DNA from: Bacillota bacterium
Lineage (GTDB): Bacteria > Bacillota > Clostridia > Lachnospirales > WQUN01
Length of the DNA: 7,697 nucleotides
Assembly: GCA_009782085.1 (NCBI GenBank)
Contig: WQUN01000019.1
Span: forward strand, 1-7,697
Direction of reading: 5' to 3'
The notes under the pieces were generated by a model. It searched no databases, was not told the origin of the DNA, and saw only the letters and a program-made list of their open reading frames with translations. The translations under genes were made by a program, and so were the position numbers. Shown here one piece after another: positions 5,082-7,697 of the stretch. Every line of letters starts with the position of its first letter. Position 1 is the stretch's first letter.

Positions 5082-6083
5082 CTATTTTTTTCCGCAGACA
5101 AAGGTTTTTATGAACGCCTGTATGCCGCCCTCGCGGCCGCGCCTCTCCGCCGCTTCCTCCAGCAGCCTCCCGCCGATCCCCTCGATGCTCCTGGAGCACT
5201 CCGCGCCGGGATAACAGAGCGTGACCGGCTGCTGCCTTTTGACAGCCCTGACGAGGCAATGGTCGTTCGGGATATACCCGAGGTTCCGGAGGCTTACGCC
5301 CAGGAATCTGCCCGCGACCCGGTTCAGCTTCTCGAAGACCTCCGCGCCTTCCTTCCGGCTCTCCGCGCGGTTCACGACGACGCCGAACCTGGGGGCGCTT
5401 TCCTCGTCCGCCATGCTTTTGACTACAGCGTAGGCGTCGGTGATCGACGTCGGTTCCGGCGTCGTGACCAGCACCGTCTCCCCCGAGGCCCGCACGAAGC
5501 TCATGACGCTGCTGTCGATCCCCGCGCCGGTATCTATGAGCACGATGTCGGCGATACGCTCCAGGGCGCAGAGGCTTGCCGTTACCCGCGAGAGCTGGAC
5601 TTCGCCGAGCCCGGCGAGCTCCTTCATGCCGGAACCGCCGGACAGGAACCTGAGCCCAAGCGGGCCCGGCGTCAGCGCGTCTTCCAAGGCGATCCTGGAC
5701 GCCAGGACGTCGCCCAGGTGATATTTCGGCGCTATGCCGGCCAGGACCTCGATGTTCGCCAGGCCGAAGTCCGCGTCGATTATGACGGTGCGCAGGCCGC
5801 GCTTCGAGAACTGTATCGCCAGGTTAAGCGCGATGTTCGACTTTCCGACCCCGCCCTTGCCGCTGGTGATCGTGATGACGCGGGCAGGCTGTTTTCCCGC
5901 CCCGGGCGGGCCGGCGGAAAACTCAGGCGGTTCCGGGAACCTCAGGAACTGGCCGGCGTTTCGTTCGTTATTAAGTAACCGTTCGTTATTGAGGAACTGA
6001 TCGGCATTGGCCCGCGGATTTTCGCGGGCCGACGCTTCGCGGCGACTCACCATCCCGCGCAGACGCTCCGCCTGGTCTGTCAT
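5082..6083 (-). CDS. flhG: Flagellum number regulator FlhG (MinD-like ATPase)
   Basis: A 333-residue protein, slightly longer than typical FlhG. It is a ParA/MinD-type ATPase that controls flagellar number and stimulates the FlhF GTPase. The N-terminus carries DQAERLR (residues 3-9), matching the DQAxxLR activation motif described for FlhG. A divergent linker with a small internal repeat (LNNERLLNNER, 31-41) follows, then the deviant Walker A SGKGGVGKS (74-82), IDADFGLANIEVLAG (102-116) as the switch I region, and VLIDTGAGID as Walker B/switch II. A basic stretch and VKRQQPVTLCYPGAECS follow near the C-terminus. The ATG overlaps the stop of the preceding small ORF (ATGA). GGGAGG lies 9 bases upstream. 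Confidence 0.95.
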   Translation of the reverse strand: MTDQAERLRGMVSRREASARENPRANADQFLNNERLLNNERNAGQFLRFPEPPEFSAGPPGAGKQPARVITITSGKGGVGKSNIALNLAIQFSKRGLRTVIIDADFGLANIEVLAGIAPKYHLGDVLASRIALEDALTPGPLGLRFLSGGSGMKELAGLGEVQLSRVTASLCALERIADIVLIDTGAGIDSSVMSFVRASGETVLVTTPEPTSITDAYAVVKSMADEESAPRFGVVVNRAESRKEGAEVFEKLNRVAGRFLGVSLRNLGYIPNDHCLVRAVKRQQPVTLCYPGAECSRSIEGIGGRLLEEAAERRGREGGIQAFIKTFVCGKK

Positions 6084-6202
6084 TCGGGCGCGCCTCCCAT
6101 CCCGGGCGTCGCCTTCGCGGGGGCCTCCGGCCCGGCTGTCCCGATGCCGTCCGGGTTCGTAACGCGGGCAGGTTTTCCGCGGTTATTCAACATCTCTTTC
6201 AC
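6080..6202 (-). CDS. 40-codon small ORF, duplicate of the flhF 3' end (copy B, next to flhG)
   Basis: The minus frame runs from GTG (6202) to TGA (6080-6082) and encodes 40 residues, beginning VKEMLNNRGKPARVTNPDGI and ending PGMGGAPE. It aligns with the last 48 residues of FlhF (VGEILN..., VTN...PDDIETARPEALAK, GIGGG) with two small deletions, including the GQNV of the G5 closing loop, so it cannot serve as a GTPase module. GGGAGG lies 9 bases before the GTG; an ATG at codon 4 is too far from that site. The GTG overlaps the stop of copy A (GTGA) and the TGA overlaps the flhG start (ATGA). The frame and overlaps are seen directly; translation into a stable peptide is not shown. It may matter only for coupling. 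Confidence 0.45.
   Translation of the reverse strand: MKEMLNNRGKPARVTNPDGIGTAGPEAPAKATPGMGGAPE
6093..6098 (-). promoter_or_regulatory. Ribosome binding site of flhG
   Basis: GGGAGG lies 9 bases before the ATG at 6083, inside the 3' end of small ORF B, where it encodes part of MGG. It fixes the flhG start. Confidence 0.8.
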
Positions 6203-6321
6203 GCCGCGCCGCCTCCCATCCCGGGCGGCGTTTTCGCGGGGGCCTCCGGCCCGGCTGTCCCGATGCCGTCCGGGTTCGTAACGCGGGCGGGTTTTCCGCG
6301 GTTATTCAACATCTCTTTCAC
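6199..6321 (-). CDS. 40-codon small ORF, duplicate of the flhF 3' end (copy A, next to flhF)
   Basis: The minus frame runs from GTG (6321) to TGA (6199-6201), giving 40 residues that begin VKEMLNNRGKPARVTNPDGI and end PGMGGGAA, against GIGGGAA in FlhF itself. It overlaps the flhF TGA as GTGA and the next small ORF the same way. Differences from copy B are few, and at least one is synonymous (CCC/CCT for Pro). Small proteins of this kind are not known to me. The peptide keeps VTN, PD-I and PEA-AK from FlhF but lacks its GTP-binding residues. Confidence is moderate that it is translated, low that the peptide has a function. Confidence 0.45.
   Translation of the reverse strand: MKEMLNNRGKPARVTNPDGIGTAGPEAPAKTPPGMGGGAA
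6212..6217 (-). promoter_or_regulatory. Ribosome binding site of small ORF B
   Basis: GGGAGG lies 9 bases before the GTG at 6202, within small ORF A. Spacing is identical to that of the other two junctions in the ladder. Confidence 0.6.
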
Positions 6322-7697
6322 GCCGCGCCGCCTCCTATCCCGAGCAGCGCCTTCGCGAGGGCCTCCGGCCTGGCTGTCTCGATGTCGTCCGGGACGTTCT
6401 GCCCGTTCGTCACGTAGGCCAATTTTCTGCCGGTCAGCCGGCAGACGTTCAATATCTCCCCGACGCGGTCCGTCTCGTCGAGCTTCGTGAAGATCAGCCG
6501 GAAATCCCCGGCGGCGGAGTACGCGTCCACGACGGCGAGCATGTCCTCGCGCCTCATGTTGAGGCTTAAAACCAGGAATTTCTCGCTCTCCGGCGCGGCT
6601 TCCAGAAGCTCTTTCAGCTCGTCCATCTCCTTGGCGTTCCTGTGGGAGCGCCCGGCCGTGTCGATCAAAACGACGTCCGCCGCCTCCGGCGCGTTTTCGG
6701 CCTCCGCCCTGAGGTCGCCGGCGCTGTACACGACGGTCACGCCGACGCCCAGTATCTCCGCGTAGGTCTTTAGCTGCTCCACGGCGGCGATCCTGTAGGT
6801 GTCCGCCGTTATGAGCCGCACGCGCTTCTTTTGGTTCAATATCAGGTCGGCCGAGATCTTGGCTATGGTGGTGGTCTTGCCGACGCCGGTAGGGCCGATG
6901 AAAAACGCGCGGCTCGCCGGGCCCGCGGCGGATTTTGGGAGCGATACGGGTTCCGGAGCGCCCAATGCGCCTATGATACTATTATAAACTATATACGCGA
7001 TAAGGGAAATATCAATATTTTCAAATTCGTCAGCGCAATCCGCGTCTTTCAGCAGGTTTTCGGCGATTTCGGGCAAAACGCCGTTATTTACCAGCGTGTC
7101 GTAAAAGAGCTGGAGAATACTGTTCTCGAATTTTCGGGTTCCGGCCCCGCGAAGCATCTGCTCCGCGACGGAGAGCCGCCCGGCCAGCCTGCCCAACAGA
7201 AGCTCCGTTCCGGAGAGCTTGGCCTCCAGGTCGCGGATTATCCATGATGACGCTTCGGGCGGGGCGGGGTTGGCGTTTGCCGTTCCGCGCGTCGCTGGGT
7301 CATTGCCCGCCGTTTCGGGCGACGCGCCGCCGGCGCGTTTCGCCCCGCGCAGGGCTGTATAAAGCGTATCCGGCCACCTTTCCGGCGCAGGGTCATTGTA
7401 TGTCGTTCTGTGCGTCGCTGGGTCATTGCCCGCCGTTTCGGGCGGCGCGCCGCCGGCGCGTTTCGCCCCGCGCAGGGCCGTATACAGCGTATCCGGCCAC
7501 CTCGCCGGCGCGCCGCCGGCGGACGTTTCGCCTGTCGTTTTGGATAACACGTCCATTGGCTGGCTGCCCGAAGCGGCGCTTCCTGATAACATTCCGGGCG
7601 GCGCGACGCCGGGGCGTTTCGCCCCGCGCAGGGCCGTATACAGCGTATCCGGCCACCTCGCCGGCGCGCCGCCGGCGGACGTTTCGCCTGTCGTTTT
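6318..7697 (-). CDS. flhF: Flagellar biosynthesis SRP-type GTPase FlhF (5' end outside the window)
   Basis: The frame is open from the window edge, so the ATG at 7592 is internal; 459 residues are visible. FlhF is the third SRP GTPase and places flagella at the membrane, with FlhG as activator. Numbered from the edge: a repeat-rich linker (1 to about 148), a helical N domain (about 149-250, SSWIIRDLEAKLSGTELLLG onward) and the G domain. Motifs: GPTGVGKTTTIAK (P-loop, 268-280), DTYRIAAVEQLKTYAE, DTAGR (346-350), TKLDE (404-408) and the closing GQNVPDDI (432-439). All key GTPase residues are present. The basic N-terminal region normally found in FlhF must lie beyond the edge. The stop overlaps the next GTG, and AGGAGG for that ORF is embedded in the last codons. 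Confidence 0.95.
   Translation of the reverse strand, partial: KTTGETSAGGAPARWPDTLYTALRGAKRPGVAPPGMLSGSAASGSQPMDVLSKTTGETSAGGAPARWPDTLYTALRGAKRAGGAPPETAGNDPATHRTTYNDPAPERWPDTLYTALRGAKRAGGASPETAGNDPATRGTANANPAPPEASSWIIRDLEAKLSGTELLLGRLAGRLSVAEQMLRGAGTRKFENSILQLFYDTLVNNGVLPEIAENLLKDADCADEFENIDISLIAYIVYNSIIGALGAPEPVSLPKSAAGPASRAFFIGPTGVGKTTTIAKISADLILNQKKRVRLITADTYRIAAVEQLKTYAEILGVGVTVVYSAGDLRAEAENAPEAADVVLIDTAGRSHRNAKEMDELKELLEAAPESEKFLVLSLNMRREDMLAVVDAYSAAGDFRLIFTKLDETDRVGEILNVCRLTGRKLAYVTNGQNVPDDIETARPEALAKALLGIGGGAA
6331..6336 (-). promoter_or_regulatory. Ribosome binding site of small ORF A, inside flhF
   Basis: A full AGGAGG in the FlhF codons for GIGGG lies 9 bases before the GTG at 6321. 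It may be the ancestral flhG ribosome binding site, copied with each duplication. Confidence 0.65.
7289..7379 (-). repeat. Linker repeat of flhF, third copy
   Basis: This copy matches 7412-7502 with 3 mismatches in 91 bases at an offset of 123. Both encode RWPDTLYTALRGAKRAGGA followed by (P/S)PETAGNDPAT. Confidence 0.9.
7458..7541 (-). repeat. Linker repeat of flhF, second copy
   Basis: Identical over 84 bases to 7614-7697 at an offset of 156 (52 codons). It encodes KTTGETSAGGAPA plus RWPDTLYTALRGAKR. It overlaps the copy set that pairs with 7289-7379. Confidence 0.95.
7614..7697 (-). repeat. Linker repeat of flhF, copy reaching the window edge
   Basis: Exact partner of 7458-7541. The identity runs into the window edge, so more copies may lie upstream. 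Confidence 0.95.

Larger units (their letters stand above)
6092..6393 (-). repeat. 119-base tandem duplication of the flhF 3' end
   Basis: Copies at 6092-6202 and 6211-6321 are 107 of 111 bases identical at an offset of 119. The coding end of flhF (6330-6393) is the third member: it matches copy A at 55 of 64 bases, and all nine differences are transitions. The pattern implies an older duplication, divergence, then a recent second duplication or conversion. The unit is not a multiple of three; the GTGA overlaps restore an open frame in each copy. Confidence 0.95.

Noticed and set aside
4006..5214. 402-codon plus-strand ORF
   Set aside because: It lies antisense to cheC and cheD, whose catalytic motifs are intact on the minus strand; composition is that of a shadow.
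5029..5259. N-terminal extension of cheC
   Set aside because: The stretch is out-of-frame reading of the flhG 3' end, is not CheC-like, and a good ribosome binding site precedes the ATG at 5028.
7590..7592. ATG as the start codon of flhF
   Set aside because: The frame continues without a stop to the window edge and holds another exact copy of the linker repeat, so this Met is internal.
7289..7697. CRISPR-like repeats
   Set aside because: Repeat copies are coding, in frame, irregularly spaced and longer than CRISPR repeats, and lie inside flhF.

Overview
The window suggests a GC-rich member of the Clostridia (Bacillota). The sequence supports this with a Veg-family protein, a CheC/CheD pair beside FlhF/FlhG, a SwrB/YlxL-like (DUF6115-type) membrane protein and a short MltG/YceG-like protein, an order I know from clostridial flagellar/chemotaxis operons. 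Species or family cannot be fixed from sequence alone. Every convincing gene is on the minus strand, so transcription runs from high to low coordinates.

Layout in transcription order: flhF (7697-6318, 5' part outside the window); two 40-codon overlapping small ORFs that are tandem duplicates of the flhF 3' end (6321-6199 and 6202-6080); flhG (6083-5082); cheC (5028-4405); cheD (4403-3915); a 95-residue two-helix membrane protein (3904-3617); a small Gln-rich protein (3565-3254); a SwrB-like protein (3238-2513); and an MltG-like membrane protein without a catalytic domain (2444-1023). Gaps are 1 to about 70 bases, so this reads as one operon. Then follow a textbook sigma-A promoter (888-915), veg (823-569) and its terminator (514-550). 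A 413-base gene-free stretch (156-568) holds inverted-repeat elements and a possible pseudoknot. The window ends in the first 51 codons of a membrane-anchored or lipoprotein gene (155-1).

How the genes fit together: FlhF (SRP-type GTPase) and FlhG (MinD-type ATPase carrying the DQAxxLR FlhF-activating motif) set the site and number of flagella. CheC (CheY-P phosphatase) and CheD (receptor glutamine deamidase) form the adaptation pair. The SwrB-like protein belongs to flagellar assembly control. The sigma factor gene (sigD/fliA) expected after cheD, and cheB/cheA/cheW expected between flhG and cheC, are not in the window.

The striking theme is recent repeat expansion. Tandem repeats fill the linkers of FlhF (123- and 156-base spacing), the SwrB-like protein (seven 13-residue units) and the MltG-like protein (76-base and 30-base repeats). 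There is also a 4x11-base repeat between genes and the 119-base duplication that made the small-ORF ladder between flhF and flhG. The ladder is the most unusual item: three successive overlapping stop/start junctions (GTGA, GTGA, ATGA), each with a GGAGG-type ribosome binding site exactly 9 bases upstream.
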